Below, one piece after another: positions 10,563-19,607 of a stretch of 64,000 nucleotides of DNA; position 1 is the first letter of the stretch, and every line of letters begins with the position of its first letter. Origin of the DNA: Halorhabdus sp. BNX81 (GTDB lineage Archaea; Halobacteriota; Halobacteria; Halobacteriales; Haloarculaceae); the NCBI RefSeq assembly GCF_029229925.1, contig NZ_CP107254.1:434001-498000 (forward strand), read 5' to 3'. The translations under genes were made by a program, and so were the position numbers. The notes under the pieces are model-generated. The model had not been told where the DNA came from, ran no database searches, and was given only the letters and a program-made list of their open reading frames with translations.

Positions 10563-11852
10563 TCAGCCGGCGGCGACTTCGGTGGCCACGTATCGCAACT
10601 CGGTAGTCACGTCCCGGTCGAGACTCGCGTCGAGACGGCTGTCGAGCCGTTCGCCGAGCGCCGGCGGTGACTCGCCGGGCGGCACGCCGACCGTGACGAT
10701 CACCCGCTCGGGCTGCTGGAAGAACAGCCCACCGGTCCGTTCGGTCGAGATCGAGTGGACCGTCGACCCCGGCGTCTCTTCGACCACTTCCCGGACTGCC
10801 TCGTCGATCTGGCCGTCGACAGTGGCTCGCGTGTACGTGTCGTAGGTCACCCCGCCCAGAAAGACCGACAGGACAGCGATCGCAGCCACGAGTGCGAGGA
10901 CGCGCTTGAGCGTGCTTGAGCGGGCGTCGTCCTCACGAAACCAGTGGGTCGGCCGGTAGCCCAGGTACCAAAGCACCGCCAGCGCGGCCAGGTTGATCGA
11001 AAGGACGTTCACCAGCGTCAGGATGCCCGATCCGAGGCTGACGGCGGGCAGCCCCCACGCGATGCCGATGCCGACCGTCGCGGCGGGCGGGATCAACGCG
11101 ACGGCGATCATGACGCCGACCAGGGCCGTCGAGACGCCCGTCGAGAGGCTGACGACGCCCGCCACACCGGCACCCAGCGCGACGACCAGCGAGAGGAAAT
11201 CCGGGAGGAGTCGCTCGCGGACGGCCGGAATCTCGGTCACGTCGAGTCCGGGTGGGACGAGAAACAGGTTCTTGACTACGAACGCGAACGCGGCCGCGCT
11301 CAGCACGGCCAGCCCCAGCCCCGCGATCTGCAGGCCGATGCCCCGCCGGAACAGCCCCTGGTCGTCGACGACGGTCCCGACGCTTGCGGCCATCGCGGGC
11401 CCGATCAGCGGCGCGATCACCATCGAGCCGACGATGACCGCCGGCGAGTCCAGCAGGAGGCCGGCGGTCGCGATCACGGCGGAGACGACCGTCAGGATGG
11501 CGTAACTCCAGGTCGCCGGCGCGAGGTCCGCGGCCTTGGACGTGAGTTCTTCCCGGGCGATGCGTTCCTCGCTTTTCTCCTCGGCGTAGCGATCCGTGAG
11601 TTCCTCGAACCGCCTCGAGATGACGGTGTTGGCTTCGACGACGACCGTGTAGGCCTGTTCGTCGATGCCCGCCTCCCGGAGTTTCTCCAGGACCGGTTCG
11701 ACGGCGTTGGTCGGCAACGGGATGTACGCGACGGCGGTGTACTCCCGGCCGCTGGTCTCGTCGGTGAGGATGTACTCGACGTCGACATCTTCGAGCGCCG
11801 CCTCGATGGCCTCGAGCTTGCCAGCCGGAATTGTGACCTGGACGAGTCGCAC
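10563..11852 (-). CDS. TIGR00341/DUF389 membrane protein
   Basis: A 429-residue membrane protein. Residues 1-120 form a cytoplasmic domain starting MRLVQVTIPAGKLEA. About six transmembrane helices follow with the family motif PAVIVGSMVIAPLIGP, then a C-terminal extracytoplasmic or cytoplasmic domain. The function of DUF389 proteins is unknown, though transport is often assumed. The GTG at 11852 is chosen because the family starts here; the frame can be extended 26 codons upstream to a TTG, which is less likely. Confidence 0.85.
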   Translation of the reverse strand: MRLVQVTIPAGKLEAIEAALEDVDVEYILTDETSGREYTAVAYIPLPTNAVEPVLEKLREAGIDEQAYTVVVEANTVISRRFEELTDRYAEEKSEERIAREELTSKAADLAPATWSYAILTVVSAVIATAGLLLDSPAVIVGSMVIAPLIGPAMAASVGTVVDDQGLFRRGIGLQIAGLGLAVLSAAAFAFVVKNLFLVPPGLDVTEIPAVRERLLPDFLSLVVALGAGVAGVVSLSTGVSTALVGVMIAVALIPPAATVGIGIAWGLPAVSLGSGILTLVNVLSINLAALAVLWYLGYRPTHWFREDDARSSTLKRVLALVAAIAVLSVFLGGVTYDTYTRATVDGQIDEAVREVVEETPGSTVHSISTERTGGLFFQQPERVIVTVGVPPGESPPALGERLDSRLDASLDRDVTTELRYVATEVAAG

Positions 11853-11962
11853 GCCCGTAGGATCGTCGTCGGAGGCAATGAATGGTGGGGTCGCGCCGTG
11901 ATCGGACTCGCTGTCTCGGCGGAAACGCAACCGGCAAGCCTCCCGGGCCGCGATGATCGTCT

Positions 11963-12658
11963 ATGAGTGGAGCTACCGCGCCGCCGCTCGTGACGGACGT
12001 CGACGGGACACTGACCGACGACGAATTACGTCTCGATCCCCGGATGGGGACCGCCCTCCGGGAATGGGACGGCCCGGTCGTACTCGCGACGGGCAAGGTC
12101 CTCCCGTTTCCGATCGCACTCGCAAATTACCTCGGGCTTGAACGGACCGTCATCGCCGAGAACGGCGGCGTCACGTTCGTCGACGCGACCGACGAACTCG
12201 GCGTCCACGGCGACCGCGAGGCGGCCCAGGCTGTCGCCGACGCCTACGTCGAGGCCGGATACGACCTCGGATGGGGGCCGGCGGACCTGCCCAATCGGTG
12301 GCGCGAGACCGAAGTGATCGCCGCCCGTGACCAGCCGCTCGAACCGCTTCGGGACCTTGCGGCCGAGCACGGTCTGGAGGTCGTCGACACCCAGTACGCC
12401 TACCACGTCAAGTCCCCGACGATGACCAAGGGAAAGGGTCTGGAAACGGTCGCCGACGCGCTTGGGTACGAGCCGACCGAATTCGTCGCCGTGGGCGACT
12501 CGACCAACGACGTCTCGACCTTCGAGGCCGCCGGGACGGCCATCGCGGTCGCCAACGCCGACGACGCGGCCCTCGCGGCGGCCGACCACGTCACGGACGC
12601 GGAATTCGCCGATGGCTTTCTGGAGGCGCTGGATCGAGTCGACGCCGGCGAGTGGTGA
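11963..12658 (+). CDS. pgp: Phosphoglycolate phosphatase, archaeal HAD type
   Basis: A 231-residue HAD-superfamily phosphatase of the Cof/archaeal phosphoglycolate phosphatase type, which would hydrolyse 2-phosphoglycolate. The nucleophile motif is DVDGTLTDDE near residue 12, motif II is the LATGK segment, a cap domain follows with ENGGVTF, and the lysine/acidic motifs are TKGKGL and VAVGDSTNDVS. It starts head-to-head with the DUF389 gene and ends about 110 bases before the GTPBP1-like gene. Confidence 0.88.
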   Translation: MSGATAPPLVTDVDGTLTDDELRLDPRMGTALREWDGPVVLATGKVLPFPIALANYLGLERTVIAENGGVTFVDATDELGVHGDREAAQAVADAYVEAGYDLGWGPADLPNRWRETEVIAARDQPLEPLRDLAAEHGLEVVDTQYAYHVKSPTMTKGKGLETVADALGYEPTEFVAVGDSTNDVSTFEAAGTAIAVANADDAALAAADHVTDAEFADGFLEALDRVDAGEW

Positions 12659-12769
12659 CTCCCTGCGATCATACGCTCCATTGTCATATATTCACAAACG
12701 CTCCTATCGGGGACGCTGCGCGGTGATTTCCGGGGAAGGTTTTTGGGGACACCACCGTTACCTGTTGGC

Positions 12770-14407
12770 ATGACTCCCGACCGGGCCGTCCTCGAACGCG
12801 CGATCGAGCGCGGCGAGCGCGAGGGCGGCAGCGTCGAGTTCAAGGAACGCCTGACTCGCGATACGCACCTCGTCGACGGTCGCCTCGAAAGTCTGGCCGC
12901 CCAGCTTCGCCACCGCGTCCTCAGCGGCGACGGCGAGGCGACCTACGTTGTGGGGATCACCGACGACGGGAACCTGGCTGGTATCGACCCCGAGGCGTTC
13001 TCCGAATCGATGGACGTCCTCTCGCTGCTCGCCGACGAAGCCGGGGCGCACATCGAGGACGTCGAGACCTGGGGGGTCGACGGGGAGGGCAATGCCGTCC
13101 GTGGCCAGTCCGGCGAGCGCGGGATCGCCGGTGTGGCGACGATCCGGGAGGGCGCGGTCATGGACGACGACGAGCACATCGTTGTCGGGACCGCCGGCCA
13201 CGTCGACCACGGCAAGAGCACCCTCGTCGGCTCGCTCGTAACGGGCCAGGCCGACGACGGCCAGGGCGGGACGCGCTCGTACATGGATATTCGCCCCCAC
13301 GAGGTCGAGCGCGGCCTCTCCGCCGATCTTTCGTATGGCGTCTACGGCTTCGACGACGACGGCCCCGTCCGGATGGACAACCCCGACCGGAAGACCGACC
13401 GCGCACGGATCGTCGAGGAGGCCGACCGCCTCGTGAGCTTCGTCGATACGGTCGGCCACGAGCCCTGGCTCCGGACCACGATCCGCGGGCTCGTCGGCCA
13501 GAAGCTCGATTACGGCCTGTTGACGGTTGCTGCCGACGATGGGCCCACCAAGACGACCCGCGAACACCTGGGCATCCTGCTGGCGACCGAACTGCCGACG
13601 ATCGTCGCCATCACGAAGGCCGATCTCGTCGACGCCGACCGGATCGCCACAGTCGAGCGTGAGGTCGAGCGCCTGCTGCGGGACGTCGAGAAGACACCGC
13701 TGCCGGTCGAGCGCCACGGCGTCGACGCCGCGATCGAGGAGATCTCAGAGACCGTCGTCCCCGTGGTGACGACCAGCGCCGTCACGGGCGATGGACTCGA
13801 CACCTTAGACGAACTCTTCGAGCGACTCCCCAAGACCGGTGGCGACGAGACCGCGCAGTTCCGGATGTACGTCGACCGCTCCTACAACGTCACCGGCGTC
13901 GGCGCGGTCGCCTCGGGGACGATCAACGCCGGCCGCGTCGAGGCCGGTGACGAACTCCTGCTGGGGCCGATGGCCGATGGCACCTTCCGCGAAGTCGAGG
14001 CCCGCTCTATCGAGATGCACTACCACCGCGTCGACGAGGGCCGTGCCGGTCGGATCGTCGGTATCGCGCTGAAAGGCGTCGAAGAACAGGACGTCGAACG
14101 CGGGATGGTCCTCCTGCCCCGCGAAGCCGATCCCCAACCGGTCCGGGAGTTCGAGGCCGAGGTGATGGTGCTCAACCACCCGACGCGGATCGGCGAGGGC
14201 TACGAACCCGTGGTGCACTTAGAGACAATCAGCGAGGCCGCCGCGTTCTATCCCGAGGGCGGCCAGCTACTTCCGGGCGACAGCGGGCGGGCGCGCGTTC
14301 GGTTCAAGTTCCGGCCGTATCTGGTCGAGGAAGGCCAGCGCTTCGTCTTCCGGGAGGGGCGCTCGAAGGGCGTCGGCACGGTGACGGACGTGACAGGCGT
14401 GGAGTGA
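12770..14407 (+). CDS. GTPBP1-like translational GTPase
   Basis: A 545-residue EF-Tu/eEF1A-superfamily GTPase related to eukaryotic GTPBP1/2, which act in ribosome rescue and mRNA surveillance. An N-terminal domain (about 1-140, with VEFKERLTRDTHLVDGRLE) precedes G1 GHVDHGKST (about 145), G3 DTVGHEPW, G4 TKADLVD and two beta-barrel domains. The ATG is preferred to a TTG nine codons upstream because TTTTTG lies about 30 bases before it. Its last 64 bases recur at 16055-16118, marking this gene's 3' end as the junction of an inserted islet. Confidence 0.9.
   Translation: MTPDRAVLERAIERGEREGGSVEFKERLTRDTHLVDGRLESLAAQLRHRVLSGDGEATYVVGITDDGNLAGIDPEAFSESMDVLSLLADEAGAHIEDVETWGVDGEGNAVRGQSGERGIAGVATIREGAVMDDDEHIVVGTAGHVDHGKSTLVGSLVTGQADDGQGGTRSYMDIRPHEVERGLSADLSYGVYGFDDDGPVRMDNPDRKTDRARIVEEADRLVSFVDTVGHEPWLRTTIRGLVGQKLDYGLLTVAADDGPTKTTREHLGILLATELPTIVAITKADLVDADRIATVEREVERLLRDVEKTPLPVERHGVDAAIEEISETVVPVVTTSAVTGDGLDTLDELFERLPKTGGDETAQFRMYVDRSYNVTGVGAVASGTINAGRVEAGDELLLGPMADGTFREVEARSIEMHYHRVDEGRAGRIVGIALKGVEEQDVERGMVLLPREADPQPVREFEAEVMVLNHPTRIGEGYEPVVHLETISEAAAFYPEGGQLLPGDSGRARVRFKFRPYLVEEGQRFVFREGRSKGVGTVTDVTGVE
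14344..14407 (+). repeat. Direct repeat, proximal copy (3' end of GTPBP1-like gene)
   Basis: The last 21 codons of the GTPBP1-like gene, stop included. They match 16055-16118 with about five base differences in 64, and every difference is synonymous (including TGA against TAA). This copy is at the left edge of the AT-rich islet and completes the present gene. Confidence 0.9.
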
Positions 14408-14438
14408 TTGATACTTGCAAACGATTTTTGATTGCTCG

Positions 14439-15293
14439 ATGGAAGCCAGTCAAACGAGTAGATTGCTAACGGTTTATCAAGGGGGGCTCGTTTCCCTTTC
14501 ATCACTTCTTCTTTTGGAATTCGGAATGAAACGATTGAGTCTAGTTTGTCTCCTGTCGACCATAGTCATTCTGGAACTGATCAACACTCGAATACACCCG
14601 GCCAATGACTCTACAGATTGGCTCGAAGCAAAGGAGTACCGTATGGATATCCAACAAGATGCGAGTGATGTCGCACTGGCTATGGGTATCGAACCACCAC
14701 GGGTCATCATTTCAGGGGGTATGGACACTCTTTCAATTATATTCGCCGACGAGAACCTGATAATTGTACCACGACTAGTAGTCGCGGGCCTTGATCGGGA
14801 TATTGTGAAAAGTCTTCTCGCCCATGAACTGGGACATATCTATCACCGCTCTTTGGTACTAGAAGCGTTTCACAAGGCATCGACTTCGTATGTAGGCTTT
14901 CTGGGTCTCTGGCTAGGATTCCTCCGTGGGCGCACGCTTGTTATTATAATCGGGATTTCATTAGTATACATTTTCATGGCCACATTCAAACGAAACTATC
15001 TGGGAAATCTGTTCCTGATTGCGACGAGTCTCGGGGCTATCCTTCCTTCTCTTTGGGCGTACATCGCGAGACAACGGTGTAATGAATATCTTGCTGACGA
15101 AATTGCGGCGAAACACGTGGGGGCAACGACATTTGCTCATGGTCTTCAGGTAATCAACAATCGATTACAATCGGTAGAACCTAGTCAGGATGCCAACGTG
15201 TCATTATTCAACCGCCCCAGACAATGGATGGCCCACCATCCTCCTATAAGTGCTCGAATTCGTCGTTTAGGTGTCGATCCAGAAGAAATATAG
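14439..15293 (+). CDS. Membrane M48-type zinc metalloprotease
   Basis: A 284-residue integral membrane protease of the HtpX/Ste24-like M48 group. Two hydrophobic helices lie near the N terminus and two more around 165-210. The active site HELGHIYH gives zinc ligands His129 and His133 and catalytic Glu130; the third ligand is Glu216 in EYLADE, with Asp220 at the usual ExxxD spacing. It therefore looks catalytically intact. The ATG is used; an in-frame TTG eight codons earlier is possible. It lies in the AT-rich islet and converges on the archaemetzincin-like gene. Confidence 0.85.
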   Translation: MEASQTSRLLTVYQGGLVSLSSLLLLEFGMKRLSLVCLLSTIVILELINTRIHPANDSTDWLEAKEYRMDIQQDASDVALAMGIEPPRVIISGGMDTLSIIFADENLIIVPRLVVAGLDRDIVKSLLAHELGHIYHRSLVLEAFHKASTSYVGFLGLWLGFLRGRTLVIIIGISLVYIFMATFKRNYLGNLFLIATSLGAILPSLWAYIARQRCNEYLADEIAAKHVGATTFAHGLQVINNRLQSVEPSQDANVSLFNRPRQWMAHHPPISARIRRLGVDPEEI

Positions 15294-15297
15294 CCGG

Positions 15298-15894
15298 TCA
15301 ACGAAGGTGCTCTTCACCAATAGTTTCGCAACATTCACCACAAATGTATTCATCCAGTTCGGAAAGCGCTTGCTTATTGCCAGTGTATTGCATTACACAC
15401 CCTTCGGTGGTACAGTCAGCTACACCGAGCATCTGGCCCATCAGTTTGATAACCTCATTTCGCATCCACTCCGATGACTGGTCGGTCCACTGTCCATCTT
15501 CATAGAATTCGGCCGTTGTAACAAGAGAGATATCTCCAGCCAAATATGACATCCCGAATATATTATTTCGGCGCTTATGGTAGATTGGCAGATCCGTGAT
15601 CGTGATCGTCTTCATCCCCTCTCCTATTTCACCAATACGGATCAACCTCTCCGCTTCATAGCACTCGCTGTCGGAGTCATAAGCCACATCTCGAATCGAA
15701 GTAGGGTCGTCAAATTCCGCGGGGTTGAATTTTTCATCAACATCGAATCTCGAAAGGGGCCGATGAACCGCATCAAAATGCGTTTCGATCGCACTTTCGA
15801 GTTGAAATCTTGCCTCTTCGATGGGGTTACCGATCATCTGCGATGTCACTTCCAAAGTAGGCGCATCGACTGAATCTGATCTGAACAGTGCCAT
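15298..15894 (-). CDS. Archaemetzincin-like protein with destroyed catalytic zinc site
   Basis: A 198-residue protein with the M54 archaemetzincin layout. It has NNIFGMSYLAGDISLVTT, matching the family FVFGEA-LGG strand. It then has a segment in the exact spacing of HExxHxxGxxHC but reading KLMGQMLGVADC (residues 150-161). His, Glu, His and His are replaced by Lys150, Leu151, Gln154 and Asp160. The structural zinc motif CX4CXM-CX2C is kept (Cys161, Cys166, Met168, Cys185, Cys188). It is thus probably a folded pseudo-protease. The ATG is preferred over an upstream TTG; GATTTACC lies about 25 bases before it. Confidence 0.75.
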   Translation of the reverse strand: MALFRSDSVDAPTLEVTSQMIGNPIEEARFQLESAIETHFDAVHRPLSRFDVDEKFNPAEFDDPTSIRDVAYDSDSECYEAERLIRIGEIGEGMKTITITDLPIYHKRRNNIFGMSYLAGDISLVTTAEFYEDGQWTDQSSEWMRNEVIKLMGQMLGVADCTTEGCVMQYTGNKQALSELDEYICGECCETIGEEHLR

Positions 15895-16054
15895 TGGATG
15901 ATATAAAGTGTGGGCTGGTAAATCAAATGTGTTACGTGTCAATTTTCATTTTCCAAAAATTCCGAACATTCCCCGGACCAATTCTTTATAATCTTCTGTC
16001 ACTTTCACGTGGCGATCTGAGTGAGTTTTCTAAAAGTTGAGGGGGTGGTGGGGC

Positions 16055-16118
16055 CGTCTTCCGGGAGGGGCGTTCGAAGGGCGTCGGGACGGTGACGGAC
16101 GTCACTGGCGTGGAGTAA
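16055..16118 (+). repeat. Direct repeat, distal copy (orphan GTPBP1-like 3' end)
   Basis: This encodes the same last 20 residues as the GTPBP1-like protein followed by TAA, but has no upstream gene attached. All differences from 14344-14407 are silent. It marks the right edge of the islet; after it the sequence returns to ordinary GC-rich DNA and the araA end. Confidence 0.9.
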
Positions 16119-16144
16119 CGCTATCCCCGATACTGCGATTCGTT

Positions 16145-17632
16145 TTACGAGAGGTCGCTTTCGACGTCCGCGATATCGGTATCCTCGCCGACGTGGAGGT
16201 GCTCGATATCGGTCATCGACGCGAAGTCTTCGAGGTGCTCGCTCGTCACGGCCTGGCTGTAGCCCGTGTGGTGAGCACCGCCGGCTTTGATCCACGCCTC
16301 GATGGCGGTCTCGAAGTCGGGTTCGGGTTTCCAGACCGCCCGCGCGACGGGGAGTTCGGGCAGCGGTTCGTCCGGCCCGACCGATTCGACATCGTTGGTG
16401 ATGAGCCGGAAGCGATCGCCCATGTCGACGAGCGAGGCGTTGATCGCCGGGCCGGTGTCGGCGTCGAAGACCGCCCGGACCGGGTCGGCTTTCCCGCCGA
16501 TGTCGAGCGGGTGGATCTCCAGGCGTGGCTGTTCGCCGGCGATCGACTCACAGATCTCCAGCATGTGCGCCCCGAGGACCTTCTCGTCGCCCGCGGTGAG
16601 ATCGTAGGTGTAGTGTTCCATCAGCGAGGTGCCGCCCTCTCGGCCCCGGCCCATGACTTTCATCGCCCGGGTCAACAGCGCCGACTTCCAGTCGCCCTCA
16701 GGGCCGAACCCGTAGCCATCGGCCATCAGCCGCTGGACGGCCAGGCCCGGGAGCTGTTCCAGGCCGGTCAGGTTCTCGAAGGTGGTGGTGAAGCCGACGA
16801 ACTCGCCGTCTTCGAGGAAGGCTCTGATCCCGAGTTCGATCCGGGCGGCCTCCCGTAGCGACTCGCGTCGATCGCCGTCGGCCCGGAGATCGGGCGCGAG
16901 TTCGTATTGCTGGTCGTACTCCGCCACGAGGTCGTCGATCTCGTTCTCGGTGACGTCCTCGACGAATTCGACGAGGTCGCCCAGACCGTAGCCGCTGACG
17001 GTCGCCCCGAGGGTCATCTCAGCTTCGACTTTGTCGCCCTCCGTGACGGCGACGTCGCGCATGTTGTCGCCGAAGCGGGCGATCTTCGCGCCCCGGAGTT
17101 CGTGACGTGCGGCAGCCGCGCGAGCCCAGGTGTCGAGTTGCTCCCGGACGCCGTCGTCCTCCCAGTGGCCGACGACGACCTTCCGGTCGATGTCGAGTCG
17201 GGAGACGATGTGGCCGAACTCGCGACCGCCGTGGGCGGACTGATTGGCGTTCATGAAGTCCATGTCGATCTCGTCGTAGGGCAACTCGCGGTTGAACTGG
17301 GTGTGGAGGTGGACGAAGGGAACGTCCAGCGCCTGCAGGCCACGGATCCACATCTTCGCCGGCGAGAAGGTGTGCATCCAGGTGATGAGCCCGATGCAGT
17401 CCTCGCTGGCGTTGGCTTCTCTGACGACCGACTCGATGGCGTCGGCCGTCGTCAGGACTGACTTGAACTCGACGCTGACCGGGATCCGGTCGTCATCGTC
17501 GAGTCCGGCGGCGACCTCGCGGGCGTGTTCCTCGACGAGGTCGAGCGTCTCCTCGCCGTAGAGGTGCTGGCTCCCGGTGAGGAACCACACTTCCAGGTCA
17601 TCGAAGTCCGTGCCGTGCGGGATGGGTGACAT
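16145..17632 (-). CDS. araA: L-arabinose isomerase
   Basis: AraA converts L-arabinose to L-ribulose in the cytoplasm, using a divalent metal. The 495-residue length is normal. Family segments include [14 protein letters not shown] at the start, [30 protein letters not shown] and [11 protein letters not shown] (metal-binding glutamates), [11 protein letters not shown] (His) and the C-terminal [11 protein letters not shown] (His). A T-rich TATA-like box (17670-17661, minus strand) lies 29-36 bases before the ATG. It is divergent from the GH97 gene, so the shared spacer probably holds the arabinose control sites. Confidence 0.97.
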   Translation of the reverse strand: MSPIPHGTDFDDLEVWFLTGSQHLYGEETLDLVEEHAREVAAGLDDDDRIPVSVEFKSVLTTADAIESVVREANASEDCIGLITWMHTFSPAKMWIRGLQALDVPFVHLHTQFNRELPYDEIDMDFMNANQSAHGGREFGHIVSRLDIDRKVVVGHWEDDGVREQLDTWARAAAARHELRGAKIARFGDNMRDVAVTEGDKVEAEMTLGATVSGYGLGDLVEFVEDVTENEIDDLVAEYDQQYELAPDLRADGDRRESLREAARIELGIRAFLEDGEFVGFTTTFENLTGLEQLPGLAVQRLMADGYGFGPEGDWKSALLTRAMKVMGRGREGGTSLMEHYTYDLTAGDEKVLGAHMLEICESIAGEQPRLEIHPLDIGGKADPVRAVFDADTGPAINASLVDMGDRFRLITNDVESVGPDEPLPELPVARAVWKPEPDFETAIEAWIKAGGAHHTGYSQAVTSEHLEDFASMTDIEHLHVGEDTDIADVESDLS

Positions 17633-17769
17633 AGATAGTCACAGATCGGACGACCGCGAGTAAAAAATGATCGATGGGTGCGGACGAACGCGGCCGGGCC
17701 GCCTTGCCCACTCTTCGTCCGGCGGCGTCACCCCCTGATTCATTATCCCGTCGAGTGAACCCCGCGGGC
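17633..17769. promoter_or_regulatory. Divergent promoter region araA/GH97
   Basis: A spacer of 137 bases between two oppositely read arabinose genes. TCATTTTTTA on the minus strand serves araA. For GH97, CATTATCCC around 17740-17748 is a weak TATA-like match. No clear palindromic operator was seen. Confidence 0.5.
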
Positions 17770-19494
17770 ATGGTCACGATCACCGATCCGACCGGCGGAC
17801 TCACCGCCGAGGTCGATCCTGACGGGACGATATCGCTCGAACACGACGGCACTCGCGTGCTCGATCCATCGCCGTATGGCATCAGAACGCCGTACGGTCA
17901 GTTCCCGGACGACTTCGATCTGCGCGAGCAGTCCCAAGCCGAGATCGACGAGACCTACGAACTCTCCCACGGGAAGGAATCGAACCCGCACCATCTGGCG
18001 ACCGAGACGACGCTGACCTTCGCGGGCGACGGCGGGACCGTCGACCTCCAGATCCGGGTCGCCACCGACGGCGTCGCCTACCGGTATCACATCGAGGGCG
18101 ACCACGACCAGTATCTCCTGCCCGGCGACGAGTCCGGATTCCGGTTCCCCGACGGGGCAGTCGCCTGGGTCTCGGAGTACCAGGCCAACCACGAGGGTCA
18201 CAGCTGCCAGTCGCCCGTGACCGCCCTCGAGGGCGAGTACAACCTCCCCGGCCTGTTTCGCGTCGGCGAGTCCTGGGCACTCATCGCTGAGGCCGGCGTC
18301 GACGGCACCTGGATGGCCGGGCGACTCACCCCTGCCGACGATCACCCGGTCGGCGTCGACATCGCGTTCCCCGAGGCGAGTCCGACCTCCCACGTCTGGG
18401 GCCACGACCCCGTCACCTCGCCGTGGCGGGTCGCCATCGTCGGCGACCTGGCGACCGTCGTCGAGTCGACGCTGCCGACCGACCTCGTTGAGGGGCCGGC
18501 GTTCGATCCCGAGTGGGTCGAACCGGGTCGCGTCGCGTGGTCGTGGTGGTCCAGCGGGTCGCAAGTCCGCGATTTCGAGACGCTGAAAGACTACGTCGAC
18601 TACGCCGAAGAGCGCGGCTGGGAGTACGCCCTCGTCGACGCGGGCTGGGACGAAGCGTGGCTGCAGGACCTGGTCGACTACGCCGACGAGCGAGGCGTCG
18701 GCATCGAAGTCTGGGCCAACTTCATCGACTTGAACACCGAGAGCAAGCGCAAGCAGCGATTATCCCAGTGGAGCGAGTGGGGCGTCGCCGGGATCAAGGT
18801 GGACTTCATGGATAGCGACGACCAGGGGCGGATGCAGTTCTACACTGATCTGGCCGCCGATGCCGCCGAGCACGAACTCACCGTCAACTTCCACGGCTCG
18901 GCCGTCCCGACGGGCCTCCGGCGGCGCTATCCGAACATATTGACCTACGAGGGCGTCCGCGGCGCGGAGTACTACAAGTGGGACACGAACACGCCCGAGC
19001 ACAACGCGATCCTGCCGTTCACCCGCAACGTGGTGGGGCCGATGGACTACACGCCAGTGACGTTCTCGGCCGACCGGCGACTCACCTCGGCGGGCCACGA
19101 ACTCGCGCTGTCGGTCGTCTACGAGTCTGGCCTCCAGCATTACGCCGACAGCATCGAGAGCTACGCTGACTATCCACTCGCCGAAGACGTGCTCGAAGCT
19201 GTCCCCGCAGCCTGGGACGAGACGGTCTTCCTCGGCGGTCATCCCGGAAGCGAGGCGACGCTCGCCCGTCGGCGGGGTGAGCAGTGGTTCGTCGGGTCGA
19301 TCACGGCCGGGCCCGCCCGGACGATCGAGGTGTCCCTGCCCGATCTCGACTTCCTCGACGGCTCGACGACGGCGACCGTCACGACCGACGCCGGGGACGG
19401 CGCGGGCCTCGAAGCGTTCGAGCGTGAGGTCTCCCCGGGCGGGACGCTGTCGGTCCCCGTCGCCGAGCACGGCGGGTTCGTCGCGAGACTCTGA
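17770..19494 (+). CDS. Glycoside hydrolase family 97, retaining type
   Basis: A 574-residue enzyme with the GH97 N-terminal beta-sandwich (1-240), barrel (about 250-480) and C-terminal sheet domain. The barrel motif GIKVDFMDSDDQ places Asp345 where retaining GH97 enzymes have their nucleophile, and Glu394 in TYEGVRGAEYYKW is the likely acid/base. Retaining members include alpha-galactosidases and beta-L-arabinopyranosidases. The araA neighbour favours the latter as inference. There is no signal peptide, so it acts inside the cell. The internal ATG at 17770 is preferred to an upstream ATG because the extension is not family-like. Confidence 0.9.
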   Translation: MVTITDPTGGLTAEVDPDGTISLEHDGTRVLDPSPYGIRTPYGQFPDDFDLREQSQAEIDETYELSHGKESNPHHLATETTLTFAGDGGTVDLQIRVATDGVAYRYHIEGDHDQYLLPGDESGFRFPDGAVAWVSEYQANHEGHSCQSPVTALEGEYNLPGLFRVGESWALIAEAGVDGTWMAGRLTPADDHPVGVDIAFPEASPTSHVWGHDPVTSPWRVAIVGDLATVVESTLPTDLVEGPAFDPEWVEPGRVAWSWWSSGSQVRDFETLKDYVDYAEERGWEYALVDAGWDEAWLQDLVDYADERGVGIEVWANFIDLNTESKRKQRLSQWSEWGVAGIKVDFMDSDDQGRMQFYTDLAADAAEHELTVNFHGSAVPTGLRRRYPNILTYEGVRGAEYYKWDTNTPEHNAILPFTRNVVGPMDYTPVTFSADRRLTSAGHELALSVVYESGLQHYADSIESYADYPLAEDVLEAVPAAWDETVFLGGHPGSEATLARRRGEQWFVGSITAGPARTIEVSLPDLDFLDGSTTATVTTDAGDGAGLEAFEREVSPGGTLSVPVAEHGGFVARL

Positions 19495-19574
19495 GTTCCC
19501 GCCGTGTCGCGCCGTCGAAACTCCCACGGATCGCCCGTCGAATCCGCCGGACGGCTGCGTTCCTTCGAACACAA

Positions 19575-19585
19575 TTTATAAATAC
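19575..19585 (+). promoter_or_regulatory. TATA box for GH51 gene
   Basis: TTTATAAATAC lies 23-33 bases before the ATG at 19608. It is the clearest TATA box in the arabinose region and implies a leaderless transcript. Confidence 0.7.
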
Positions 19586-19607
19586 GAATTGGCCGCTCGA
19601 CTAGGCT

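Larger units (their letters stand above)
14408..16054. mobile_element. AT-rich islet inserted at the GTPBP1-like gene end
   Basis: This 1.65-kb stretch is markedly AT-richer than both flanks and is bounded by direct copies of the GTPBP1-like 3' end. It carries only two genes, convergent and four bases apart. The layout matches integration at a gene 3' end in which the incoming DNA regenerates the coding end, or homologous replacement that brought a donor copy. There is no integrase or transposase inside, so it is either a remnant, a passively mobilised module, or a recombination product. Confidence 0.6.

Noticed and set aside
10563-11930. TTG start for the DUF389 protein
   Set aside because: The extra 26 residues are not family-like, and the GTG at 11852 gives the usual N terminus.
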